This document shows, in pieces, positions 25,524 to 33,337 of a stretch of DNA of 39,257 nucleotides. The stretch is taken from NCBI GenBank assembly GCA_026389315.1, contig JAPLIC010000074.1, forward strand, positions 1-39,257. The letters are read 5' to 3'. Source of the DNA: Cyanobacteriota bacterium. GTDB lineage: Bacteria > Cyanobacteriota > Cyanobacteriia > PCC-6307 > Cyanobiaceae. The position numbers and the translations under genes were made by a program. The notes beneath the pieces are model-generated. The model was not told where the DNA came from, made no database searches, and was given only the letters and a program-made list of their open reading frames with translations. The first letter of the stretch is position 1, and each line of letters opens with the position of its first letter.

Positions 25524-26512
25524 GACTTTTCCTCTGATGAGAGGTTGGACCAGCGTCCCTGCCATAGGGGCTGGCGCTGGTGAATCAAAAGCACAGACAG
25601 GAGCGCCAACGCGGCCCCCAGCCACTGCAACGGCCGCAGGCTTTCCTCCAGAAACAGGAGTCCACTCAACAAGGCGAACACCGGCGTCAAGAAAGTAAGG
25701 GCCGTGAAGCCGGTGAGATCGCCCTGGCTGGCAAACCAGAAAAAGAGGCCGTAGGCCAAGGCACTGCCCAGCAATGACGCATAGGCCATCAGCCCCCATT
25801 CGCTGGCCGTCCATTGGGGCCAGAACCCCAGGGCCTTGGCGGCCCAGGGGCCGCCGTCGCCGGCTGGGGCCTGGGCCATCCAGGCCGCTCCCAGCACCAG
25901 GGGCAAGCCGCCCAGCAGCATGTGCCAGCCCGTCACAACCAGGGCATCGCTGTGCTTTGTGGCGAAGCGGCAGAGCACCGTACCCACCGCCATGGCCGCC
26001 GCCGCCCCCAGCATCCAGAGCTCTCCGTGGCTCCAGGCCTGGAGATCACTGACCTGGGGACCCTCAAGCCACCAATGGCGCAACAGGTCGGCGGGCAACC
26101 CGAGGCAGAGAATGCCCAGCACACCAACCAACAGGCCAACCCAGCCCACCGGGTTGATGGCCTCACCAAAAAGGGCACGGGCCAGCAGGGCCACCAACAA
26201 CGGCTGGGAATCGATCAGAACCGAACCCAGCCCGGCACCACTGCGGCCCAACCCCACGGCCAGCAGCCCTTGGAAGAGGGCGCCGTCAACGGCGGCGAAC
26301 AACAACAGCCAAGGCCAATCTTGGGCGTCCACGGCCAGGGGCCGACCCAGGGCAACGGCCACAGCCAACAACACGACACCGGCGGGCAGCAGACGCAGGG
26401 CGGCCACCATCAAGGGCTGGGCCCCGGCCAATAATGGTGTCATCGCCGCCATCGCCGTTCCCCAGAGGGCAAAGGGCAGCAACATCAGAAGCCAACGAAG
26501 GGCTGGCGTCAT
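25520..26512 (-). CDS. EamA/DMT-family transporter
   Basis: 330-residue protein with ten hydrophobic segments in two repeated halves, as in EamA (RhaT-like) drug/metabolite exporters: LLMLLPFALWGTAMAAMTPL near the start of repeat one and WMLGAAAAMAVGTVLCRFAT in repeat two; the end is LTFLTPVFALLSGLLFLEES followed by LRPLQWLGAALAL. ATG at 26512 begins the first helix; the frame is open upstream for 294 codons, but that is antisense of sppA. It overlaps the ArnT-like gene by four bases, hinting at a shared job such as supplying or flipping a polyprenyl sugar, though this is only inference. Divergent from sppA. Confidence 0.9.
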   Translation of the reverse strand: MTPALRWLLMLLPFALWGTAMAAMTPLLAGAQPLMVAALRLLPAGVVLLAVAVALGRPLAVDAQDWPWLLLFAAVDGALFQGLLAVGLGRSGAGLGSVLIDSQPLLVALLARALFGEAINPVGWVGLLVGVLGILCLGLPADLLRHWWLEGPQVSDLQAWSHGELWMLGAAAAMAVGTVLCRFATKHSDALVVTGWHMLLGGLPLVLGAAWMAQAPAGDGGPWAAKALGFWPQWTASEWGLMAYASLLGSALAYGLFFWFASQGDLTGFTALTFLTPVFALLSGLLFLEESLRPLQWLGAALALLSVLLIHQRQPLWQGRWSNLSSEEKS

Positions 26513-26599
26513 CGGAACCTGGTGGGGGTGGTGAACCGCGCGGAGCCCTCCAAGACGTCGCAACCGGCCCACCTTTTTAGGATCCTGCGATTGCACGTG

Positions 26600-27418
26600 A
26601 TGCTGATGCCCTGGCCCTGGCGCCGAAAGACCCGCAAAACCCTGGCGCGCATCGCCATCGAGGGGGCCATCAGCGGCAGCACCCGCACCCGGGTGCTCAA
26701 GGCCCTCGAGGAGGTGGGCCAACGGGAATGCCCGGCCCTGTTGCTGCGTATCGACAGTCCTGGCGGCACCGTCGGCGACAGCCAGGAGATCCACGCGGCG
26801 GTCAGGCGCCTGCGCCAAAAAGGCTGCCATGTGGTCGCCGATTTCGGCAACATATCTGCCTCCGGAGGGGTGTACGTGGGGGTGGCCGCCGAACGCATCG
26901 TGGCCAATCCGGGCACGATCACCGGTTCGATCGGGGTGATTCTGCGGGGCAACGACCTCTCGCGGCTGCTCGAACGGGTCGGCATCCGCTTTGATACGGT
27001 CAAAAGCGGCATCTATAAAGACATCCTGTCCCCTGATCGGGCCCTCAGCGAGGACGAACGGCAGTTGCTGCAACAGCTCATCGACGCCAGCTACGACCAG
27101 TTCGTGGCCGCTGTCGCCGAGGGACGGGGTCTTCCTGAGGCGACAGTGCGTCGTTTTGCCGATGGGCGGGTGTTTACGGGCTCCCAGGCCCTTGCCTTGG
27201 GCCTGGTGGACGAGCTGGGCGATGAGGAACGGGCCCGGCGCCTGGCGGCGGAACTGGCGGGACTGGATCCGGAGAAAACGCGCACGGTTGAATTTGGCAA
27301 ATCCAGCAAACGGCTGCTGGGTCTGCTGCCGGGCCGCGCTTTTCTGGCCACGCTGGCGGAGGCCGTCACCCTTGACCTCGCCTGGTCCGGCCACCCCCTG
27401 TGGCTCTATCGCCCCTGA
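26600..27418 (+). CDS. sppA: Signal peptide peptidase SppA (short form)
   Basis: 272-residue serine protease of the S49 family. The substrate groove motif LLLRIDSPGGTVGDS is followed by the nucleophile serine in NISASGGVYVGVAA and the general-base lysine in VKSGIYKDILSPDRAL, giving the Ser-Lys dyad. Residues 1-12 are basic rather than a classic signal anchor (MPWPWRRKTRKTL), so this is the short form that works as a ring near the membrane. ATG at 26600 is chosen; the longer open frame begins in the EamA promoter region. A TAGGAT box lies at 26578-26583. aroH follows after 2 bases. Confidence 0.9.
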   Translation: MLMPWPWRRKTRKTLARIAIEGAISGSTRTRVLKALEEVGQRECPALLLRIDSPGGTVGDSQEIHAAVRRLRQKGCHVVADFGNISASGGVYVGVAAERIVANPGTITGSIGVILRGNDLSRLLERVGIRFDTVKSGIYKDILSPDRALSEDERQLLQQLIDASYDQFVAAVAEGRGLPEATVRRFADGRVFTGSQALALGLVDELGDEERARRLAAELAGLDPEKTRTVEFGKSSKRLLGLLPGRAFLATLAEAVTLDLAWSGHPLWLYRP

Positions 27419-27420
27419 CC

Positions 27421-27858
27421 ATGGTCATGAATCCTGCCCTCGTGCTGCGGGCCCTGCGCGGGGCCACCACCGCCAGCGCCAATACCAGCGAAGCCATCTC
27501 CGAGGCGGTCAGCGAACTCATCGAGACCCTTGTACGTGATAACGCCCTGGAAGGTTCCCGCCTGCTGTCGGTGACCTTCTCGGTGACGGCCGATCTTGAT
27601 GCCTGCTTCCCTGCAGCCATCGCGCGGCGGCGTAATGATTGGGATGCCGTCGCCCTGCTGGACTGCCAGCAGATGGCCGTGGCCGGCGATCTCCCCCGTT
27701 GCATCCGCCTGCTGGCCCATGCCTGGATGGAAGCGCCGCGGGCGTTGGTCCATCCCTACCTCCGGGAGGCCTCCCGGCTGCGGCCGGATCGGGCCCGGCA
27801 GGCGTCCTGCGGCGAATCGGTGATCGCCGATCCGACCAGCTGCCCTGCCGACCACTAG
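27421..27858 (+). CDS. aroH: Chorismate mutase, AroH type
   Basis: 145-residue monofunctional chorismate mutase converting chorismate to prephenate for Phe/Tyr synthesis. Family blocks are LRGATTASANTSEAISEAVS, SVTFSVTADLDACFPAAIAR and GDLPRCIRLLAHAW. The active-site arginine near the N-terminus (LRGATT), the Cys/Arg in PRCIR and the arginine near the end of the second block (AIARRR) are retained. ATG at 27421 (or 27427) follows the sppA stop by two bases, so the genes are probably cotranscribed. The C-terminal tail (about 30 residues, rich in Arg and Ala) is longer than in Bacillus AroH. Confidence 0.9.
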   Translation: MVMNPALVLRALRGATTASANTSEAISEAVSELIETLVRDNALEGSRLLSVTFSVTADLDACFPAAIARRRNDWDAVALLDCQQMAVAGDLPRCIRLLAHAWMEAPRALVHPYLREASRLRPDRARQASCGESVIADPTSCPADH

Positions 27859-27912
27859 ATCCGCCCTTGGCCAGGGGCCCTGTTGAGAATCAAACTCCCA
27901 GCCACCCCTTGC

Positions 27913-28500
27913 ATGTCTGCCATGTCCCGTCTCGCCAGCTTCCTGCGGCCCTGGCTACTGGGACTCAGTGGAGCGGCCTTGACCACGACCGCTGGCTTGG
28001 GCTCCAACGCGCTGCCCGCCCTGGCCCAGGCCACGCCTGGCTTGATGGAGTTTCGCTGGGAGAACAATAAGGACTACCGAAAACTCTATTTTTTTCAGAG
28101 TGAAACAGCCCGACTGAAAAGAGCGGAGTATTACTTACTTTTGCGGCCAAAGGATCGTAAAACGGCAATTCTTAAATTAACAATTACAATTCCGCCCACT
28201 TTTAACACCAGCATTGAGTCCAAGCGACTCAAATTTTGTAAGATGGTTGAGGGTGGCATGCTCAAGCGCACCCGTTGCGAAAAAACCATACCCGCCACAA
28301 TTGAAGTCGCCGCCAATGGACGTTCCATCGACATTTTTCCCGACACACCGGTTTCCGACAAAGACACCATTGGCCTTTACATGAACATATTCAACCCAGA
28401 CACCGCTGCCATGTCGCAGTTCAATGCCCTTGCCCAGGCCCCTGGCCAGCTGCCGATTTCCAGCTATCTAGGCAGCTGGCTGATTCAAATCGACCCCTAG
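27913..28500 (+). CDS. DUF2808 exported protein
   Basis: 195-residue protein with a signal peptide (hydrophobic LRPWLLGLSGAALTTTAGLG, Ala-rich cleavage region ALPALAQA). The mature part is a beta-rich DUF2808 domain: YYLLLRPKDRKTAILKLTIT, PPTFNTSIESKRLKF, and a late DTIGLYMNIFNPDTAAMSQF. DUF2808 proteins are nearly restricted to cyanobacteria and have no known activity. ATG at 27913 is chosen (27922 also possible). The mature-domain codons are clearly more A+T-rich than the flanking genes, while the signal-peptide part is not. A 15-base tandem repeat follows the stop. Confidence 0.85.
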   Translation: MSAMSRLASFLRPWLLGLSGAALTTTAGLGSNALPALAQATPGLMEFRWENNKDYRKLYFFQSETARLKRAEYYLLLRPKDRKTAILKLTITIPPTFNTSIESKRLKFCKMVEGGMLKRTRCEKTIPATIEVAANGRSIDIFPDTPVSDKDTIGLYMNIFNPDTAAMSQFNALAQAPGQLPISSYLGSWLIQIDP

Positions 28501-28509
28501 GTCATCAAT

Positions 28510-28554
28510 CTATTGGTCATCGGGCTATTGGTTATCGGGCTATTGGTCATCGGG
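28510..28554. repeat. Tandem repeat, three 15-base units
   Basis: CTATTGGTCATCGGG (28510-28524), CTATTGGTTATCGGG (28525-28539) and CTATTGGTCATCGGG (28540-28554) lie head to tail between the DUF2808 stop and rpmH. The middle copy differs by one base. The preceding bases GTCATCAAT resemble a partial extra copy. Because 15 is divisible by three, the unit could once have been coding, but it lies after the stop. Its role is unknown; variable number by strand slippage is likely. Confidence 0.9.
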
Positions 28555-28562
28555 CCCAGGCA

Positions 28563-28604
28563 GGACCTTCAGCCAAGGTCCAGGGGCCGCCAGACTGATA
28601 GGAT
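28563..28604 (+). promoter_or_regulatory. Hairpin and TAGGAT box before rpmH
   Basis: GGACCTT-CAGCC-AAGGTCC (28563-28581) is a perfect 7-base stem with a 5-base loop. The hexamer TAGGAT at 28599-28604, preceded by CTGA, is a plausible -10 element for the rpmH operon, 22 bases before the start codon. The same GATAGGAT context occurs before rpsD (39037-39044) and at 35660-35667. No clear -35 box is seen, as is common in this group. Confidence 0.45.
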
Positions 28605-28626
28605 GGCTTGCTGAATATTCAAGGTC

Positions 28627-28764
28627 ATGACCAAACGCACCTTAGAAGGAACGAGCCGCAAACGTAAGCGGGTTTCCGGGTTCCGGGTTCGCATGCGTAC
28701 CCACACGGGTCGCCGCGTCGTGCGGGCACGCCGCCGTCGTGGCCGGGCAAGGCTGGCGGTCTGA
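28627..28764 (+). CDS. rpmH: 50S ribosomal protein L34
   Basis: 45-residue, strongly basic protein: [45 protein letters not shown]. The family core is [30 protein letters not shown]. It starts at ATG 28627 and ends at TGA 28764; it is too short for most gene-finding cut-offs. rnpA follows after 9 bases, the near-universal rpmH-rnpA order. Confidence 0.97.
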   Translation: MTKRTLEGTSRKRKRVSGFRVRMRTHTGRRVVRARRRRGRARLAV

Positions 28765-28773
28765 GGGCCGCAG

Positions 28774-29151
28774 GTGGTTTTGCCCCAAAGGCACCGGCTG
28801 CGGGGCTCGCGGGTCTTCAACCGCCTCTATCGCCAGTCCCAGCGCTTCCATGGCACTTCGATGATGCTCCGTGTCATGGAGGCCCATCCAAACCTGTTGC
28901 CCCCCCCCGAGTGCCACAGACCATCATCTTGGCGTTGCGCCGTTGTCGTAAGCGGCAAAGTCAGCAAAAGGGCCGTGGTGCGCAACCGCCTTCGCCGTCT
29001 GCTGCATCGCCATCTGCTCGCCCTTGATCCGACCCTGCTTCAGCCCAGCTGGATGATGTTCAGCCTCAAACCAGGCAGTGCCGAGACGGATCCGGCCCAG
29101 CTCCTGGGAGAATGCAATCACTTGTTGCGCCTGGCAGGATTGTTGCAATGA
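28774..29151 (+). CDS. rnpA: Ribonuclease P protein component
   Basis: 125-residue protein subunit that helps the catalytic RNA cut 5' leaders from tRNA precursors. The N-terminus LPQRHRLRGSRVFNRLYRQS and the RNR motif in SKRAVVRNRLRRLLHRHL are both present. GTG at 28774 is chosen because it lies directly before VLPQRHRL and is the only start there. The stop overlaps the PH-domain gene by four bases (ATGA). Part of the rpmH-rnpA-PH-yidC run. Confidence 0.93.
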   Translation: MVLPQRHRLRGSRVFNRLYRQSQRFHGTSMMLRVMEAHPNLLPPPECHRPSSWRCAVVVSGKVSKRAVVRNRLRRLLHRHLLALDPTLLQPSWMMFSLKPGSAETDPAQLLGECNHLLRLAGLLQ

Positions 29152-29711
29152 CAAACGCCACCAATTCCAGTGCAGGCCCCGCCAGCGGCCTTGATGGCCC
29201 AACGGTCCAACCGGTCGAGGCCCCTGCGCCGTTGCCTGCCGCCGCCCCTGCGGCCCCAGCGCCTGCTGCAGGCGGCGGAGCCACCATCAACGAAACCGTG
29301 ATCTATGAGGGCGGTCCGGCCCTGGGCGACCTGATCGGCAACCTGCTCTTTGGCTTGACCATCATCGGCATTCCCTTCGCCGTCGCCGCCCTTGTGCGGG
29401 CCCTGTGGGTCCGCTATCGGATCACCAGCCGACGCATCACCGTCAACGGCGGTTGGCTCGGACGCGATCGCACCCAGGTCGTGTACAGCCAGATCCGTGA
29501 AGTGCGTTCCGTCCCCAGGGGATTCGGCAGTTGGGGAGACATGGTTCTGGTCCTCGACGACGGCTCCAGGCTTGAGATGCGGGCCATGCCCCGTTTCCGC
29601 GAACTGGAGACTTATATCGAAGAACGGCGCCGCTCCAGCGCCAAGACACCCAAGGGCCAGGGATCTCGCCCCAGCTCCGGGTTTTCCCCCCTGGAACGCA
29701 CCAGTGCCTGA
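29148..29711 (+). CDS. PH-domain (bPH_2) membrane protein
   Basis: 187-residue protein. Residues 1-50 are disordered and rich in Pro and Ala (VEAPAPLPAAAPAAPAPAAG), followed by a hydrophobic hairpin (LIGNLLFGLTIIGIPFAVAA) and a bPH_2/DUF304 domain: VRYRITSRRITVNGGWLGRD, QVVYSQIREVRSVPRGFGSW, GDMVLVLDDG. PH proteins of this kind occur between rnpA and yidC in cyanobacteria; their function is not established, but the location points to membrane-protein biogenesis. ATG at 29148 overlaps the rnpA stop. 132 bases separate it from yidC. Confidence 0.85.
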   Translation: MTNATNSSAGPASGLDGPTVQPVEAPAPLPAAAPAAPAPAAGGGATINETVIYEGGPALGDLIGNLLFGLTIIGIPFAVAALVRALWVRYRITSRRITVNGGWLGRDRTQVVYSQIREVRSVPRGFGSWGDMVLVLDDGSRLEMRAMPRFRELETYIEERRRSSAKTPKGQGSRPSSGFSPLERTSA

Positions 29712-29843
29712 GCGGCACCACCCAGCCCAACTTCCAATCCCCAAGGGTTCCCAGTCCCGGGCAGAAACCGTACCGTCAGTCGCCCTGACGCTCCGGCACA
29801 CTGGCAAGCGACCGGTTCCCCTCTCACCCAGCGCTCCCCTGAC

Positions 29844-30980
29844 GTGATCGGCTACATCTCCGACAACCTTCTGCTTCCGATCCTGGATTTCTTCTATCGC
29901 CTTGTGCCGAGTTACGGACTGGCGATCATCCTGCTCACGGTTGTCATCCGGCTAGCCCTGTTCCCCCTCAGCGCCGGGTCCATTCGCAGCGCCCGCCGCA
30001 TGCGCATCGCCCAACCGGTGATGCAGCAACGTCAGGCCGAAATCAAGGCGAAGTACGCCAGTAACCCCCAGAAGCAACAGGAGGAGCTGGGCAAGCTGAT
30101 GAAGGAGTTCGGCAACCCCCTTTCGGGCTGCCTGCCGTTGGTCGTGCAGATGCCGATCCTCTTCGCCCTCTTCGCCACCTTGAGGGGTTCACCGTTCGCT
30201 GATGTGCCTTACACCTTCAACCTCAAGGTGTTGCCCGCCGACCAAAGCACCGCAATCGAAGCCAAGCCCTTCAATACCGCCAGCCACTCCATCTTCGTCA
30301 CCGCAACCCACCACGTGCCGGTGATTGGCACTCTTGAGAACGGCACCAAGCTGGGGGTGGGTGAAACCGACCAGATCCAGCTCCACACCAGGGAGGGGGC
30401 CAGTTTTGACAGTGTGCTTTCCGAAGTTGAAAACGGCCAGGCGTTTGCACCCAGCTGGGCGGTGACCAAAGGCGAAGGGGTCGTCTCAGTCGATCCGGAT
30501 GGCACCATTCACGCCCTGGCCCCTGGTGACGCCGTTGTCGAAGCCAAGGTGCCTGGCCTGGCCGCCCGCAGCGGCTTCCTGTTCATCAAGGCCCTGGGCC
30601 AGGTGGGCTTCCTGACCGACGGTTCGATCAACTGGGACATTGCCTTCCTGGTGGCGGCCTTCGGCGCCAGCCTGTTTGTCTCCCAGATCCTTTCGGGCAT
30701 GGGCATGCCCGCCAACCCCCAACAGTCCACCGCAAACCGCATCACGCCGGTGATGATTACGGCGATGTTCCTGTTTTTCCCCTTGCCCGCCGGGGTGCTG
30801 CTTTACATGGTGGTTGCCAACATCTTCCAGGGGCTGCAGACCTTCTTACTCACCCGTGAGGCCCTGCCCGAGAACCTGCAGCAGATCCTCGATAAACAGA
30901 TGCAACCGGCCACAGCCACGGCCGGAGGCGCCGCTGGAACGACCAACCGACTGCCGTTCGAACCCAAAGGCAAGAAGTGA
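29844..30980 (+). CDS. yidC: Membrane protein insertase YidC/Oxa1/Alb3
   Basis: 378-residue insertase that places proteins into plasma and thylakoid membranes, alone or with SecYEG. The first helix region holds the conserved groove arginine ([10 protein letters not shown], Arg 36). The cytoplasmic basic hairpin and the [20 protein letters not shown] segment follow. Residues 118-258 are an extra soluble region before the last helices; part of it (about 164-240, [20 protein letters not shown]) looks like a BIG2 immunoglobulin-like fold. The C-terminal helices ([37 protein letters not shown]) are typical. GTG start at 29844. The stop overlaps the DUF177 start. Confidence 0.94.
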   Translation: MIGYISDNLLLPILDFFYRLVPSYGLAIILLTVVIRLALFPLSAGSIRSARRMRIAQPVMQQRQAEIKAKYASNPQKQQEELGKLMKEFGNPLSGCLPLVVQMPILFALFATLRGSPFADVPYTFNLKVLPADQSTAIEAKPFNTASHSIFVTATHHVPVIGTLENGTKLGVGETDQIQLHTREGASFDSVLSEVENGQAFAPSWAVTKGEGVVSVDPDGTIHALAPGDAVVEAKVPGLAARSGFLFIKALGQVGFLTDGSINWDIAFLVAAFGASLFVSQILSGMGMPANPQQSTANRITPVMITAMFLFFPLPAGVLLYMVVANIFQGLQTFLLTREALPENLQQILDKQMQPATATAGGAAGTTNRLPFEPKGKK

Positions 30981-31489
30981 GCCAGTCCGCCTCGCCGTCT
31001 TCCCCGGGCGACGATCTGCAGCCGGTGCCGTTGCAGGAGTTGCGCCTTCTCTCTGGAGGGCGCAGCTGGACTGTCGAGCAGCAGATTGGGGAGCTTGAGA
31101 CCCTGACTCCTGTGCGGGGCTATGTCCAAGTTCTTCACCACGGCGGCGTGCTTGAGGTGCGTGGCCAAGCTGAAACCATCGTCACCCTCTGCTGCGCCCG
31201 CTGCCTGCAGCACTTCAACCATCCCCTCAGCGCCTCCGCCCAAGAATTACTCGAAATCGACGCCTCCCTAGCCGCCGAGACCATGGGATTGGCCAGCGCC
31301 GAATGCGACGATCGACTCGATCCTGTGGGCTTGTTTGATCCCCAGCGCTGGATCTTCGAACAACTCAGCCTGCAGCTACCCCTAGTCAACCGCTGCGGCA
31401 GCGACTGCCCCGGTCCAGAGCGCTGGAGTAGCGACGCCCGAGCGGGCGACCCGCGTTGGGCGGCCCTGCGTCACCTCAGCACGTCCTGA
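30977..31489 (+). CDS. YceD/DUF177 family protein
   Basis: 170-residue protein with the DUF177 core: a central [14 protein letters not shown] motif with Cys pairs, an acidic stretch ([20 protein letters not shown]) and a late CGSDCPG. DUF177 proteins (YceD; plant homologues) are linked to 23S rRNA maturation. In most bacteria yceD is followed by rpmF; here no rpmF is present and the gene sits behind yidC. GTG at 30977 overlaps the yidC stop (GTGA). The Ycf46-like gene starts 9 bases later. Confidence 0.88.
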   Translation: MSQSASPSSPGDDLQPVPLQELRLLSGGRSWTVEQQIGELETLTPVRGYVQVLHHGGVLEVRGQAETIVTLCCARCLQHFNHPLSASAQELLEIDASLAAETMGLASAECDDRLDPVGLFDPQRWIFEQLSLQLPLVNRCGSDCPGPERWSSDARAGDPRWAALRHLSTS

Positions 31490-31498
31490 ATCCAGGCC

Positions 31499-33007
31499 AT
31501 GTCCCCGACCCTGGCCGACCAACTGGATCTGCTGATCCGCGCCCGCACCCCCATCCTTTGGATCCGCACCCTTGAGGAAGAGCGAGTCGTGGTGTTGCTC
31601 CAGGAGCTGGCCGAGCGCCTCGGCCAGCGCTTCTTGTTGCGCTGGGACTTCATCAGCGGGCTCAGTGGCCCTCCGGACCGCATCGGCGAAGCGGCCCGCA
31701 ACCCCGCGGCCGCCCTGGAATTGCTGGGCACCCTGCCACCAGAACCCGCTGCCCTGCTGCTACTCCAGGATTTCCATCGCTTCAGCGACGATGCCGGCAT
31801 CTGCCGCAGATTGCGCAATCTGGCCTCCGAATTGCCCCGGACCTCTCACACCCTCGTCATCACCGCCCCCGATTGGCAGGTCCCCGCGGAACTGGAAGAC
31901 GGCGTCACCCGACTCGATCTGCCCCTGCCTGATGCCCAGGACCTTGGCCGACTGCTGGGCAACATCGCCCGCGCCAGTGGCGAACCGCTGGATCCTGCCG
32001 TGCAGGAACAGCTCACGGCCGCCTGCCATGGCCTCAGTGAACAACGGGTGAGACAACTGGCGGCCCGGGCCTTGGCGCGGCGAGGTCGGCTGGGCCCGGA
32101 GGATCTGGCGGAGGTGCTGGAAGAAAAACGACTCGCCATCGCCCGCAGTGAGCTGTTGGAGTACTGCCCGGCCGAAGCCAGCCCCGCCGATATCGGCGGC
32201 CTCGATGGGCTCAAACATTGGCTCGCCCAACGGCACCGTGCCTTCAGTGAGGAAGCCCGCCGCTATGGACTGCCCCTGCCCCGGGGCGTCTTGCTGGTGG
32301 GTCCCCAAGGCACAGGCAAATCCCTCACCGCCAAGGCCATCGCCCACAGCTGGAACATGCCCCTGCTGCGCCTCGATGTGGGCAGGCTGTTTGCCGGGTT
32401 GGTAGGGGCCAGCGAAGCGCGCACCAGGGACATGATTCAACGGGCCGAGGCCATGGCCCCCTGTGTGCTGTGGATTGATGAGATTGACAAGGGCTTTGGC
32501 GGCGATGGCCGCAGCGACGGCGGCACCAGCCAGCGGGTACTGGCCAGCCTGCTCACCTGGATGAGTGAAAAAACGAGCGCGGTGTTCGTGGTGGCGACAG
32601 CCAATGCGGTCGAACGGCTGCCCCCTGAACTGCTGCGCAAGGGCCGCTTCGACGAGATTTTCCTGCTGGAGCTGCCAGATGCCAACGAAAGGCGGGCCAT
32701 TCTCGACCTGCAGCTGCGCCGCCGCCGGCCCCTGCATGCCTTACCCCTGGAGGTGCTGATCGATCGGACCGAAGGCTTTTCAGGGGCCGAACTGGAGCAG
32801 ACCGTGATCGAAGCCATGCACCTGGCCTTCGGAGACCACCGCGAGATCGTCGAAGCCGATCTGATCACAGCGGCCTCCCAGGTGGTGCCCCTGTCACGCA
32901 CCGCCCGCGAACAGCTCGAGGCCCTGCGCCAATGGGCCAGCAGCGGCCGGGCCCGCTCCGCCGCAGGCCGCTCTGCGGCGGGCCCCTCCACCGCCGCCGC
33001 GACCTAG
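31499..33007 (+). CDS. Ycf46-like AAA ATPase
   Basis: 502-residue protein homologous to the Ycf46 protein encoded in red-algal plastids and cyanobacteria. Residues 1-220 are a degenerate N-terminal AAA-like region. The active AAA module starts at about 265: Walker A GPQGTGKS (268-275), Walker B VLWIDEIDK (323-331), sensor and arginine-finger region VATANAVERLPPELLRKGRF. Some cyanobacterial relatives affect carbon uptake and photosynthesis control, but the target is unknown. ATG at 31499. The C-terminus is low-complexity (GRSAAGRSAAGPSTAAAT) and coincides with a 9-base-stem hairpin and a tandem repeat that includes the stop codon. Confidence 0.88.
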   Translation: MSPTLADQLDLLIRARTPILWIRTLEEERVVVLLQELAERLGQRFLLRWDFISGLSGPPDRIGEAARNPAAALELLGTLPPEPAALLLLQDFHRFSDDAGICRRLRNLASELPRTSHTLVITAPDWQVPAELEDGVTRLDLPLPDAQDLGRLLGNIARASGEPLDPAVQEQLTAACHGLSEQRVRQLAARALARRGRLGPEDLAEVLEEKRLAIARSELLEYCPAEASPADIGGLDGLKHWLAQRHRAFSEEARRYGLPLPRGVLLVGPQGTGKSLTAKAIAHSWNMPLLRLDVGRLFAGLVGASEARTRDMIQRAEAMAPCVLWIDEIDKGFGGDGRSDGGTSQRVLASLLTWMSEKTSAVFVVATANAVERLPPELLRKGRFDEIFLLELPDANERRAILDLQLRRRRPLHALPLEVLIDRTEGFSGAELEQTVIEAMHLAFGDHREIVEADLITAASQVVPLSRTAREQLEALRQWASSGRARSAAGRSAAGPSTAAAT

Positions 33008-33040
33008 GCCCTCCACCGCCGACGCGACCTAGGCCCTCCA
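32981..33040. repeat. 25-26-base tandem repeat spanning the stop codon of the AAA gene
   Basis: Unit one (32981-33006) and unit two (33007-33031) share GGCC(C)CTCCACCGCCG then CGCGACCTA, and a third partial copy (GGCCCTCCA) ends at 33040. The stop TAG of the AAA gene lies in the first CGACCTAGG. Unit length is not a multiple of three, so slippage would alter the C-terminus. A perfect hairpin CCGCCGCAG-GCCGCT-CTGCGGCGG (32958-32981) lies just upstream. Confidence 0.8.
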
Positions 33041-33067
33041 TGTAACGGGGCTTGAAGAAGTCCCACA

Positions 33068-33108
33068 CCAGGTAACAACACCTGGCCCCAGGCCAGCTGT
33101 CAGGGGCC
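33068..33108. terminator. Hairpins downstream of the Ycf46-like gene
   Basis: CCAGGT-AACAAC-ACCTGG (33068-33085) is a perfect 6-base stem. It overlaps a wider pairing of GGCCCC (33084-33089) with GGGGCC (33103-33108), so two mutually exclusive folds are possible. No T run follows, so termination or attenuation before the small membrane protein gene is only possible. Confidence 0.35.
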
Positions 33109-33145
33109 AACCCCCGTAGGGTCTGGCCAGTGCACCGCCCTTGCC

Positions 33146-33325
33146 GTGACCCCCACCCCCGGACCCGAAAGCCGCTCCGCCCTGATGCCCCAACTGGCGG
33201 TGGCCTGCCTGGGTGCCGGGGTGGTCACCAGCCTGGCGGTCGCCCAGGGCCAAAGCCCGATGACGGCCCTGACCATCACCCTCTTTTCGGCCCTCGCCGC
33301 CGTGGGTGTCGGCCAGGTGCTCTGA
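33146..33325 (+). CDS. Small hydrophobic membrane protein (59 residues)
   Basis: GTG-started frame: VTPTPGPESRSALMPQLAVA, CLGAGVVTSLAVAQGQSPMT, ALTITLFSALAAVGVGQVL. Two hydrophobic stretches (about 15-32 and 40-58) separated by a short polar turn predict a helical hairpin in the membrane. The next gene starts 12 bases after the stop, and GAGGAG at the end of this gene serves as its ribosome site. The tight spacing and clean codon pattern favour a real gene. I do not recognise a family. An internal ATG (position 14) is an alternative start. Confidence 0.6.
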   Translation: MTPTPGPESRSALMPQLAVACLGAGVVTSLAVAQGQSPMTALTITLFSALAAVGVGQVL

Positions 33326-33337
33326 GGAGCACGGCCT

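Noticed and set aside
26513..27394. N-terminal extension of the EamA gene by 294 codons
   Set aside because: The extension is the exact antisense of sppA; EamA homologues begin at the ATG at 26512 with the first helix.
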